46,891 bases of DNA from DATLAN01 sp035527455. GTDB taxonomy: Bacteria > Planctomycetota > Planctomycetia > Pirellulales > Thermoguttaceae. The notes beneath the pieces were generated by a model that made no database searches, had not been told where the DNA came from, and worked only from the letters and a program-made list of their open reading frames with translations. Location: the NCBI GenBank assembly GCA_035527455.1, contig DATLAN010000301.1:1-46891 (forward strand), given 5' to 3'. The number at the start of each line of letters is the position of its first letter. The stretch's first letter is position 1. The position numbers and the translations under genes were made by a program. Below, piece by piece: positions 26,089 through 33,862 of this stretch.

Positions 26089-26883
26089 ATGACCACCATC
26101 ACCAGCCGGCAGAATCCGCGAGTGAAAAACGCCGTGCGGCTGCGCGATCGGCGGCATCGGGAGAAGCAAGGGCGGATTCTCATCGACGGGGCCCGCGAGC
26201 TGTCCCGAACACTCTCCGCCGGCGTGCGGATGCTGGAAGTGTTCGTGTGCGAGCCGCTCTGTACCAGCGATGACGCGCGGCGTCTGCTGGGTACGTTGGA
26301 CGAGTGCGACGCGGAAATCCTGCAGGCGACCGAGGAGGTTTTCGAGAAACTCGCCTTCGGCCGGCGGTCGGAGGGCGTGGTGGGCATCGCGGAAATGCCC
26401 TCCGCGTCGCTCGGTGACCTCGTCTTGCCCGAGCGGCCGTTGGTGGCCGTGTTGGAAGGAGTCGAGAAGCCGGGCAACGTCGGTGCCGTGTTGCGCAGCG
26501 CCGACGCGGCGGGCGTCTCGGCCGTGATCGTGGCCGACCCGCGGACCGATCTCTTCAATCCCAACGCGATCCGGGCGAGCCTGGGCACGATCTTCACGCT
26601 GCCGGTATGTGCCGCCGGGAGCGAAGAAACGCTTCACTGGCTCCGCCGCCGGCACCTGAGCATCTACGCCGCACGCGTCGACGCCTCGGTCCCGTACACC
26701 GACGCCGACTACCGCGGCCCGACGGCGGTAATCTTCGGCAGCGAGGCGGAAGGGCTCACCGAAATCTGGTCGGGCAAGGACGTCACGCCAATCCGTCTCC
26801 CCATGCTCGGCGTGGCCGACAGCCTCAACGTCTCGGCCACCGCGGCGGTGTTGTTCTACGAAGCACTGCGGCAGAAAAGCTAG
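26089..26883 (+). CDS. SpoU/TrmH-family RNA 2'-O-methyltransferase
   Basis: This 264-residue protein has an N-terminal RNA-binding domain of the SpoU_sub_bind type (SRQNPRVKNAVRLRDRRHRE, GRILIDGARELSRTL) and a C-terminal SPOUT knot: motif 1 KPGNVGAVLRSADAAG (N130, R136), motif 2 IFGSEAEGL and motif 3 LNVSATAAVLFYEAL. The family methylates the 2'-OH of a ribose in rRNA or tRNA with S-adenosylmethionine. The target nucleotide cannot be assigned. AGGA lies a few bases before ATG 26089. Confidence 0.93.
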   Translation: MTTITSRQNPRVKNAVRLRDRRHREKQGRILIDGARELSRTLSAGVRMLEVFVCEPLCTSDDARRLLGTLDECDAEILQATEEVFEKLAFGRRSEGVVGIAEMPSASLGDLVLPERPLVAVLEGVEKPGNVGAVLRSADAAGVSAVIVADPRTDLFNPNAIRASLGTIFTLPVCAAGSEETLHWLRRRHLSIYAARVDASVPYTDADYRGPTAVIFGSEAEGLTEIWSGKDVTPIRLPMLGVADSLNVSATAAVLFYEALRQKS

Positions 26884-27082
26884 CGCGACTCGCGCTCCCC
26901 TCACGGCGTGAGCCAATCCTCCAGTCGCAGCGCGGGGATGTTCTGGAAAGCGAACGAGAAGCAGGGGCTCGTTCGTTCCTCGACCCACACGGCGCTTCCC
27001 GGCGATGGGCAACAGGGCGTGGGCGATGCGCGGGGCCAGATCGCGGGCAGGATTCTCCGATGAATACTTCCATCGCCGTTAC

Positions 27083-28408
27083 CTACAACGTCCACGGCGA
27101 CCGCATCGGACGCGAGAGCATCTTGTTGGCTTCCTCGTCGTCGAAGCGTTCGGTCTGCGGGTCCCACTCGAGCTTCTTCCCGACCATCATGGCGATGTTG
27201 CCCATGTGGGCGATGCCCGCGGCACGGTGGCCGTTCTCGGCGGGCGAGTAGCACGGCCGGCGGGATTTCACGCAATCGAGGAAGTTGCGGATCTCACCCG
27301 CGGGGCAGGTGAACAACTGCGTTTCGTCGGGGCCGATCTTCGAGTCGAGGATCGAAGCGGGCTCGGCCTGCAACTGCCCGCACCAGCCGTTGTTGCCGAT
27401 CCAGCCCTCCGTGCCTTCGAACCGCAGCGCCGGCCCCTTGGAGATGATGTCCATCGTCACGCCGTTGGCGTACTTGTACTTGCAGTGGTACTGCGTGGCC
27501 GTCGTGAAAAGCCCTTCCTGCGGAAACGTGCCGGTCCCCTCGACTTCCACCGGCATGGTGTCTTCGGTGTCGTTTCCCCACTGGGCGATGTCGATAATGT
27601 GATGGGCCCAATCGGTCAACTGCCCGCCCGAGTAGTCGAGGATCCAGCGGAAGTTCCAGTGGCAACGGGCCGGGCAATACGGAGCGTACGGTGCCTGCCC
27701 GAGCCACATGTCGTAATCGAAACCCTTCGGCGGATCGCAGACCTCCATGCTCGCCTGGTGGAAGGAATGCCCGGCGGGCAGGCCGACCTCGATGTGCTTC
27801 ACCTGGCCGATCCGCCCGTTGCGAACCAGCTCGGCCATGCGGTGATAGACGGCCACCGAACGGTTCTCCGAGGCGGTCTGGAAGACGCGGTCGTAGCGCT
27901 TGACCGCATCGCACAGCACCCGGCCTTCGGCCAGTGTGAGCGTCAGAGGCTTCTCGCAGAGGACGTCCTTGCCCGCTTTGACCGCCATCACCGAAGGGAT
28001 CACGTGCCAGTGGTCGGGCGTGGCATTGCAGACGGCGTCGATATCGTCGCGGCGGATGACCTCGCGGAAGTCGTTGTAAGCGGCACAACCCTGGAAGGTC
28101 CCGGCATCCGTTCGCTTGGCGTACGAATCCTCGACGATCTGCTTGGCCCGCTCGCGATGGTTGGAATCCACGTCGCAAACGGCCACCGCCTGGCAGTCCG
28201 CTTGCGCGAGGAACCCCTGCAGATCGCGACTCGTGCCGTGGCTGCCGGTCCCGATGAAGCCGACGGTGATCCGGTTGCTCGGCGCGACGGTTTGTGCAAG
28301 CCCCAAGGCCGACGAAGACACCACGTATGGCGCCACCACCGCCGCGGCGACCCCGGCGGCGCTACGTTGCAGAAATCGACGGCGGGAAACGGTCTGCTCG
28401 TGCGACAT
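27083..28408 (-). CDS. Tat-exported Gfo/Idh/MocA family oxidoreductase
   Basis: This 441-residue protein has a twin-arginine signal (VSRRRFLQRSAAGVAAAVVA), then a Rossmann fold with GFIGTGSHGTSR (50-61), CDVDSNH, and the family motif CEKPLTLT (E152-K153-P154). The C-terminal alpha/beta domain includes GGQLTDWAHHIIDIAQWG, where the His pair is typical of the active site. The family oxidises or reduces sugars with tightly bound NAD(P); many planctomycete members are exported. AAGGGG precedes ATG 28408. About 200 bases separate it from the convergent SpoU-like gene; nothing supported lies there. Confidence 0.92.
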   Translation of the reverse strand: MSHEQTVSRRRFLQRSAAGVAAAVVAPYVVSSSALGLAQTVAPSNRITVGFIGTGSHGTSRDLQGFLAQADCQAVAVCDVDSNHRERAKQIVEDSYAKRTDAGTFQGCAAYNDFREVIRRDDIDAVCNATPDHWHVIPSVMAVKAGKDVLCEKPLTLTLAEGRVLCDAVKRYDRVFQTASENRSVAVYHRMAELVRNGRIGQVKHIEVGLPAGHSFHQASMEVCDPPKGFDYDMWLGQAPYAPYCPARCHWNFRWILDYSGGQLTDWAHHIIDIAQWGNDTEDTMPVEVEGTGTFPQEGLFTTATQYHCKYKYANGVTMDIISKGPALRFEGTEGWIGNNGWCGQLQAEPASILDSKIGPDETQLFTCPAGEIRNFLDCVKSRRPCYSPAENGHRAAGIAHMGNIAMMVGKKLEWDPQTERFDDEEANKMLSRPMRSPWTL

Positions 28409-28551
28409 GGCGGAACCCCTTCATCTCCAATTCTCGATTTTCCCCGATCGGGACAATGCCGAGTCTAGATCGTCGAAAAGGCCGTGTCAAGTATGACTGA
28501 AAAAGGGCGTGGGGCCAGCTCCGCGCAACACTGATATTGACCGAGAATGCT

Positions 28552-28854
28552 ATGACCTCAGACCAACTGCGAGCCATCATGGATTTCTTGAGGCAGCGGG
28601 TCCGGCTGAGGGATCCCGAAGCCCGGGACGAGGTGGCCATCGGATTCGACGCCCCGACGGCCGACGAGATGGCCCGGGCCGGCCTCGACGCCGAAGGTTG
28701 CCGGGCGATCGTCGGCGCCCCATGGTGGGACGAGATGGTGACCGACATTGTCGAGACGCCCGAGATGTGCGACCCCGACGATTCGCCGGAGCAGGTCCTC
28801 GAGTACGCCAGGGACGTTGTCTCGGAGTACATTCGCAAGCGGGCAGAACTCTGA
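28552..28854 (+). CDS. Conserved-looking small acidic protein of unknown function
   Basis: From ATG 28552 the protein has 100 residues (a TTG at 28537 would add five). It is acidic and soluble, with a predicted helix SDQLRAIMDFLRQRVRLRD, a middle EVAIGFDAPTADEMARAGLD, a Trp pair in GAPWWDEMVTD and a final helix VLEYARDVVSEYIRKRAEL. No membrane segment or catalytic motif is seen. Coding character is convincing, but I cannot name a family. It lies alone upstream of the tRNA-Glu unit. Confidence 0.7.
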   Translation: MTSDQLRAIMDFLRQRVRLRDPEARDEVAIGFDAPTADEMARAGLDAEGCRAIVGAPWWDEMVTDIVETPEMCDPDDSPEQVLEYARDVVSEYIRKRAEL

Positions 28855-28967
28855 GTTTTCGCCCCGACCGGCAACCCGGAGCCCACTTTTTCAGCTATTG
28901 TTTGTACGCCGCAAGGTGGGCTTGCTGCCAAGCTTCTCATCGGCCGTCAGGCATTTCGCCGGCTTGG

Positions 28968-28996
28968 TTGACACGATGCAAGACCGGAAGTAGACT
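28968..28996 (+). promoter_or_regulatory. Promoter of the tRNA-Glu gene
   Basis: A perfect TTGACA (28968-28973), a 17-base spacer and TAGACT (28991-28996) lie about 30 bases before the tRNA 5' end. Confidence 0.8.
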
Positions 28997-29025
28997 TCTC
29001 TCCAACGACGTTCGAGAAGCGAAAC

Positions 29026-29098
29026 GCCCCCTTCGTCTAGTGGCCCAGGACATCGGATTCTCAGTCCGAAGACAGGGGTTCGACTCCCCTAGGGGGTA
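29026..29098 (+). tRNA. tRNA-Glu, anticodon CUC
   Basis: A 73-base cloverleaf is visible. Acceptor GCCCCCT (29026-29032) pairs with AGGGGGT (29091-29097) with one G-U pair. The anticodon stem TCGGA/TCCGA (29053-29057, 29065-29069) encloses the loop TTCTCAG with anticodon CTC at 29060-29062. The T arm AGGGG-TTCGACT-CCCCT follows. The sequence closely resembles E. coli tRNA-Glu. The terminal CCA is not encoded (ACCT follows). Confidence 0.96.
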
Positions 29099-29114
29099 CC
29101 TCCATAAAGCAAAG

Positions 29115-29160
29115 CCCCGCAACGACTTACGGCGAGCCGTTGCGGGGATTGTGTTGTTTC
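29115..29160 (+). terminator. Intrinsic terminator of the tRNA-Glu gene
   Basis: CCCCGCAACG (29115-29124) and CGTTGCGGGG (29138-29147) form a perfect 10-bp stem with a 13-base loop, followed by ATTGTGTTGTTTCC, which is T-rich. Confidence 0.8.
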
Positions 29161-29174
29161 CGGACACCCGACAT

Positions 29175-30033
29175 TCAATCTGCACTCAATTTCGACTTCG
29201 GTTTCAGGGCCTTCGGCAGAAACACGTCGTACTCTTTCACCTGATGCTCTTCGGCGTACTTGATGCACCGTTGAGTGGTCGCGAAACTGGCGTGCCCCAT
29301 CTGTTCCTGGAGATCTCGGTCAGGCACCCGGCCGAAGTTATAGGTGGCGTGGGCGTACCTGAACGAGTGGAACCCGTAGACGTGGCAGGTGGGGGTGTGC
29401 TTGTGGTCTTCTCGGCAGGGCAGGTGGATTCCGGCCGCCGTCTGGATTCGATGTAGCTCCCGGTCCAGAGTCCGTACGGCGTAGTTCCACGGGAACACCC
29501 GCGGCTCATCGGGGTACCTGACCGTGTACAGTTCCGCCAGAAAGCCCGTTGCGGCCTTGATTCTGTGCCGCTGGTCTTTCTTCCGCTTGTTGTCGGTGCA
29601 ACGGGAGAGGGCAACGCCGGCCTTCAGGTCGGTGTCTTCCCACCGCAGGCTCAGAAGGGCCGACTTTCGCATGCCCGTTACCCATGCCGTCGCCAAGAGG
29701 GCCTTCCAGAACGTCCCCGCTCGGTAGTGCTGGTCATCTGGCAGCCGGGCCTTATCGCAGGCTTCCATGATCAGGTTGAAATGGGCCTCAGTCACATACG
29801 GCTTGTCCTTGCCGAACCCGTCCACCTCTGGCATGCCCGGGCAGCGGTCGAGATACTTCCACAGCCTTGTTCAGCGCGGTCCGGATCGTCCGCAGTTCTT
29901 TCCGGACGGTTTCCGGGGAAATCGTGTCGCCCTCTTTCCGTCCCGTGGGCATCTTTAACCGCTTGGCGACGTACCGGTCTAACAGCCGGTCGTCAACCGT
30001 ACTGACGTGTGGTTCCTTTCTGACAGGCGCCAC
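29175..30033 (-). pseudogene. Tyrosine recombinase (integrase), split by a frameshift
   Basis: Two overlapping frames give one integrase. The N-terminal part (GTG 30033 onward) has the core-binding helices VDDRLLDRYVAKRLKMPTGR and ETVRKELRTIRTALNKAV. The C-terminal part (stop at 29175) continues with KYLDRCPGMPEVDGF and the catalytic domain: R in TGMRKSALLSLRW, HSFR (H156, R159 of that part), H in QMGHAS and Tyr in RCIKYAEEH. Reading is restored by skipping one base in GTGGAAG near 29855-29863. The N-terminal arm-binding domain is also missing or unreadable. The gene points toward tRNA-Glu 76 bases away, the usual layout of a tRNA-integrated element. It could be a sequencing error, but the missing N-terminus favours decay. 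Confidence 0.82.
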
Positions 30034-30088
30034 GCCGGCGGGCCCGGCTGTCAGTCCAGGCCCAGCCGACGTGGCAAAGGGTATCCCG

Positions 30089-30307
30089 CTATTGCCGCTT
30101 GTGCGGGCTCTGGTCCTTGGCCCGCTTTGGTCTCGTCAACCGCATCTCGAAGAACTCGGCCAACTTGTCGGCCGTCGAGATGTACATGTCCCGCTCCTCG
30201 GTCATGAACCGCTGGAGAATCGACTGAGCCACTCCGGTGTCGCGGGCCACGGCGTAGACAGAGCCGTAATTCCGGATGGCCTTCCTGAGTTGTTCGGATA
30301 GGGTCAT
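30089..30307 (-). CDS. Small Cro-like helix-turn-helix regulator
   Basis: This 72-residue protein has an HTH of the XRE/Cro kind: LSEQLRKAIRNYGSVYAVAR, then DTGVAQSILQRFMTEERD as the turn and recognition helix, then STADKLAEFFEMRL and a basic tail. GGAGGG lies five bases before ATG 30307. It sits 55 bases upstream of the broken integrase and most likely regulated or assisted the integrated element. Confidence 0.8.
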   Translation of the reverse strand: MTLSEQLRKAIRNYGSVYAVARDTGVAQSILQRFMTEERDMYISTADKLAEFFEMRLTRPKRAKDQSPHKRQ

Positions 30308-30659
30308 GCTTTCCCTCCGGTGATGCCTGGGTATTTGTCATTGTACCCATATCGGCAACCGCTGACAAGTAGGTGGAGGAGAGATTTGCGAGCTTGCATG
30401 GTGGACACGGGGGGGATAACTGCCCCGTTCTCTTGCAGGCTGCCCAAGTTTCGCAAAGTCACCCAAAGCACCCAGTGAAAATGAAGACTCGCCGACATCC
30501 CCCTACGAAATTCGGCAAAACATGTACTCGGCCGGCATGGTCTCCATTTCCGCGCGACTTCAGAGATGCACCCTACCCCCTCCCCCTTTGAATTCCGCGC
30601 CCAGAAGCGCACTCGTGTCCGTCCGGCCAACCTGTCAGAACTCAGCCCGAACGTTTCCT
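30308..30659. other. No gene supported
   Basis: This stretch between the small regulator and the transposase remnant has only low-quality frames on both strands and no recognisable motif. It probably contains the left end of the decayed insertion sequence and element debris. Confidence 0.4.
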
Positions 30660-31250
30660 CCGGCGCCAATCGTAGCCGATGAGGATATCCCGTGGGCCAA
30701 GATGGCGTTGGTGTTGGCGATCAGCCGCTTGTGCAATCCGTCCAGTGAACTCTTCATCGCAGAGCATTATTACCAAAGTACGGCGATGCCCGAGCGGTTC
30801 GAAAAGCGGATCGACGAGGCGCTCGAAAAGGTCCAGGCCAGTTGCCTCAAAAGTAAGTGGAACAAGGAAGTCATCGATCGTCGGATCGGCAAGATCATGG
30901 CCCACAACAGCCGGGCGGCCGAACTGTTCGAGGTCGAGGTGAAGCAGGTCGCGGGGCGTGCGGTCGTCTCATGGACGAAAAACGAAAAGTGGCGAGATTG
31001 GGCCACGCTCAACGAAGGCTGTTACCTGCTGCGTACCAATGTGACCGACTGGTCGGCCGAAGATTTGTGGCAGGCGTACATCCAGTTGACCGAGGCCGAG
31101 GCGGCCTTTCGGATCCACAAGAGCGACTTGCGGATCCGTCCGGTATCCCTGCCCCGGCAGGTCATAAGCCAAAACGAAATGTAGTGAAGACTTTCACCCG
31201 CCCACCCCGAAAAAATCGGGATAACACACCGCCAACTGGCGAACTTGGGC
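30660..31250 (+). pseudogene. Decayed IS1634-family (IS4 group) transposase
   Basis: Fragments of a DDE transposase are recognisable in order. DIPWAKMALVLAISRLCNPS and SELFIAEHYYQSTA resemble the N-terminal region. A jump (internal deletion) leads to ERFEKRIDEALEKVQASCLK, WNKEVIDRRIGKIMAHNSRA and WTKNEKWRDWATLNEGCYLL, then EAEAAFRIHKSDLRIRPV. After a second break the characteristic C-terminal RNVVKTF and TGELGL appear in another frame (from about 31172). The catalytic Asp region is missing, so it is inactive. Terminal inverted repeats could not be defined. The family assignment is from recalled motifs. Confidence 0.78.
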
Positions 31251-31286
31251 TAGTATTTTCTTGTCAGGGCATCCTCCGGTCGGTGC

Positions 31287-31358
31287 TAGCCCGGATTTCT
31301 CAGGTAGGCCGGAACAGTTGCTCGTTCCGGCCTACCCGCTGGTGAGAAATCCGGGCTA
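31287..31358. repeat. Nested inverted repeats, TAGCCCGGATTTCTCA outside GGTAGGCCGGAAC
   Basis: The outer arms TAGCCCGGATTTCTCA (31287-31302) and its exact complement (31343-31358) enclose inner arms GGTAGGCCGGAAC (31303-31315) and GTTCCGGCCTACC (31324-31336). The inner word is the start of the family at 36831-36926, so one repeat type appears inserted in another. It lies just after the transposase remnant. Confidence 0.92.
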
Positions 31359-31531
31359 ATGGTCGTCGTTCGAAGTCTTGCAGGAGCCGCCGCCGGGTCT
31401 TCGGGCCGCTCCGCTGGCGGACGCCAGAATCGGTGACGGTCGGTATAATGGCGAGAACCGATCGAATCGAACGCTCCACGAGGAAGAGGCCTTTCTTCCG
31501 CGGCCCCCATGGAACAAACTGGAGGCGACTC

Positions 31532-33127
31532 ATGCGACACGTTTTCCGCGCCGGATTCATCCTTGCGTTTTCCGCGGCGAGTGTCTCGGCGGCCGTGTTC
31601 CAGCACACCGTGCCGGTGACCACGAGCCAAGGCAACGCAGCGGCGTTCCTGTGGATTCCGCCGCAAGCCGAGGAGATTCGAGGCGTCGTCATGGGCGGAA
31701 TGACGCTGGTGGAGCGGGAGTTCGCAAAGGATCCGCAGATCCGCCAGGCGTGCGCCCAGGAGCAGTTGGCCATCGTGTTCCTGAAATGCGGGCTCGGTGC
31801 GACGGATCCGCAGCGCGTGCTCAACGACCTGGCCAAGGTCTCCGGCTACCGCGAACTGTCGTCGGTACCGCTGCTGTTCGTCGGGCACTCGGCCGGCGGC
31901 CCGCAGGCCAAGGCGTGCGCGATCAAGATGGCCGACCGCTGTTTCGCCTTGGTGCAGTACCGGGGCGGCGTGCCGGGTGGCTCCGAGTCGGTCCCGCCAG
32001 GCGTGCCGGTGCTGATGATGGTCGGACAGTTCGACGAGTTCGGCGGCACGATGCGCGATCCGTCCGGCCGCGAGACCTGGGAGGGCGGCCGCGACGCCAT
32101 GGTCGCCTTCCGCACGCAGCACGAGCGCAACCTGGGCAGCATCGTGGTCGAGCCGGGCGCGGGCCACTTCGCGTGGTCCGACCGCAACGCCGCGTACCTG
32201 GCGATGTTCCTTCGCAAGGCGGCGCAGGCACGCATCGCCGATCGGCCCGTCGATGCCAAGGAGCCGGCCGGATGCAGGCAGATCGACCATCGCAGCGGCT
32301 GGCTGACCGACCTGACCATCAAGACGCCGGGCCGCGTCGAACCGGCCGCCTATGATGATTACCAAGGCGAGAAATCCGAGGCCGCGTGGCACTTCGACCA
32401 AGAGATGGCCGAGGCGACCGTGGCGTATCATGCCGGCGGCTTCGGCAAGAAGGACCAGTTCATCAAGTGGAACGACCCGTATTGGGTCGACGCCGGGGCC
32501 CGATTCTTCTTCACCAGGCTCACGTGGGTGGGCGACGGGCAGACCCTCGAAGTTCACCCCGTATACGCCGACGTTTATCCCTCGCAGTACAACGGCCACG
32601 GACCACGCTGGCCCGACGCCGGCAAGCCGGTCGGTCGTTCAACCGCGCCTATCCTCGTCAAGCACGTCAGCGGGCCGATGGTGGCGACCGGGCCGAACAC
32701 CCTGCGGATGCAATTCGACAACCTCGCGCCCGCCACCGAGAGTTCCCGCGTGACGTTCATGGCGTACAGCGCGGGTGACGCCGAGTACCGATACACCGAG
32801 CACGTGGGCATGATGCCCCGCGGTTTCAAGGGGTTGACCAACGGCGAGCCGCAAACGATCACCTTCCCGCCGATCGGCGACCTCAAGGCGGACAGCCCCC
32901 CAGTTCCGCTGAAGGCCGTCAGCAGCGCCGGCCTGCCGGTGGAGTACTACGTCGCCCACGGCCCGGCGACGATTGTCCGCGGCAAGCTGGAGATTGCCGA
33001 ATTACCCCTTCGCGCGACCTTCCCCATCGCCGTCAAGGTCGTCGCCTACCAGTTCGGCCGCGGGATCGAGCCCCTGCTCCAGACGGCCGAGCCGGTCGAG
33101 CAGACGATTCGGATCGAGAGGCCGTGA
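31532..33127 (+). CDS. Secreted alpha/beta hydrolase-like protein
   Basis: ATG 31532 has GGAGG seven bases upstream and a signal peptide (HVFRAGFILAFSAASVSAAV), giving 531 residues. Residues ~35-235 are an alpha/beta hydrolase fold: GVVMGG as oxyanion-type turn, LLFVGHSAGG with nucleophile S120, MVGQFDEFGG with acid D168, and GAGHFAW with H212. The C-terminal ~280 residues are beta-rich with no clear motif and may be a substrate-binding or accessory domain. The substrate is unknown; an esterase acting outside the cytoplasm is the likely class. Confidence 0.82.
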   Translation: MRHVFRAGFILAFSAASVSAAVFQHTVPVTTSQGNAAAFLWIPPQAEEIRGVVMGGMTLVEREFAKDPQIRQACAQEQLAIVFLKCGLGATDPQRVLNDLAKVSGYRELSSVPLLFVGHSAGGPQAKACAIKMADRCFALVQYRGGVPGGSESVPPGVPVLMMVGQFDEFGGTMRDPSGRETWEGGRDAMVAFRTQHERNLGSIVVEPGAGHFAWSDRNAAYLAMFLRKAAQARIADRPVDAKEPAGCRQIDHRSGWLTDLTIKTPGRVEPAAYDDYQGEKSEAAWHFDQEMAEATVAYHAGGFGKKDQFIKWNDPYWVDAGARFFFTRLTWVGDGQTLEVHPVYADVYPSQYNGHGPRWPDAGKPVGRSTAPILVKHVSGPMVATGPNTLRMQFDNLAPATESSRVTFMAYSAGDAEYRYTEHVGMMPRGFKGLTNGEPQTITFPPIGDLKADSPPVPLKAVSSAGLPVEYYVAHGPATIVRGKLEIAELPLRATFPIAVKVVAYQFGRGIEPLLQTAEPVEQTIRIERP

Positions 33128-33229
33128 TTCGTATGTCAAAACGGCGGTTTCTCTTGACAGCCCCTCAGCTCATTATCACCAGCATTCGGATACCGGATAT
33201 CGAACGGGTCGGCGACGGGAGGAGATCGG

Positions 33230-33862
33230 ATGAGAAAAGTACGCTCGGTGGCGTTGCTGCTGATAATCACCGCGATCACGGTGCAGGCGCGGGGAGACGG
33301 TGTGTTCGTCCGCTTCAAGCTCGAGGAACCGGAGAATACTCGGTACTTCGTGCAACTGGCCGGCTACGTTCACGTTCCCGACTGGTACTTGCCCGGGGCG
33401 GTCTTGCCGGCGGGTGCGGACCGCAGTGCCGATTTGCGCGTGGCGTCCGGTGAGTTCACGCCCTGGTTCGATCTGACGAAGCACGCAGGCAAGTCGTTGC
33501 ACGGTCCGTTGTCCCGGGCCGGAGGCGTGGCCGAGTTTCCCGCCGTGCCCGCCGCGTCTTGCGGTCCGATTGGCGATGGCCTCGCCCCTCGCCCCTCACC
33601 CCTCATCCCTCATCCCTCATCCCTCGGCCCTCGCCCCTCACCCCTCGCCCCTCATCCCTCGCCCCTCACCCCTTACCCCTCAACCCCAAGAACAACAAGC
33701 CCGAGACGGCCACGCCGCTTCCGATGCCCGCCCACTGCGGTACGCCCATGGCCGTGGGCAAATAGCCGGCGCCCAACGCGATGGCCGCGACCACCAGGCT
33801 GTAAGGCATTTGCGTGCGGACATGGGCCAGGTGATCGCAGGAGGAGGCCGTGGAACTCATGA
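33230..33862 (+). CDS. Secreted protein fragment, 3' end replaced by simple repeat
   Basis: ATG 33230 has a strong GGGAGGAG ribosome site and a signal peptide (KVRSVALLLIITAITVQARG). About 95 further residues look like a genuine protein (FVRFKLEEPENTRYFVQLAG, HVPDWYLPGAVLPAG, FTPWFDLTKHAG). From about residue 117 the frame runs into the CCCTCACC repeat (PRPSPLIPHPSS) and then antisense through the end of the NhaC gene. The real gene therefore appears truncated at about 33581. No family recognised; possibly the start of a larger secreted enzyme. Confidence 0.5.
   Translation: MRKVRSVALLLIITAITVQARGDGVFVRFKLEEPENTRYFVQLAGYVHVPDWYLPGAVLPAGADRSADLRVASGEFTPWFDLTKHAGKSLHGPLSRAGGVAEFPAVPAASCGPIGDGLAPRPSPLIPHPSSLGPRPSPLAPHPSPLTPYPSTPRTTSPRRPRRFRCPPTAVRPWPWANSRRPTRWPRPPGCKAFACGHGPGDRRRRPWNS
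33581..33687. repeat. Degenerate tandem repeat of CCCTCRCC/CCTCATC units
   Basis: About 107 bases of 7-8-base units (CCCTCGCC, CCCTCACC, CCTCATC). The minus strand carries more than ten G-runs of 3-4 with 3-5-base loops and fits a G-quadruplex pattern. It truncates the gene on the left and encodes the last residues (RGKG) and stop of the NhaC gene on the right. Confidence 0.9.

Noticed and set aside
26884..27082. Minus-strand tail ending FAFQNIPALRLEDWLTP as a gene remnant
   Set aside because: Somewhat protein-like, but the frame upstream is just the antisense or shifted frame of the oxidoreductase; no family seen.
30051..30669. Minus-strand frames of 105 and 121 codons around the small regulator
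   Set aside because: They overlap the well-supported 72-residue HTH gene or have random composition and no ribosome site.
29075..31260. Second attachment site (duplicate of the tRNA-Glu 3' end) in the mobile region
   Set aside because: I looked for CTCCCCTAGGGGGTACC-like sequence downstream and found none in the window.
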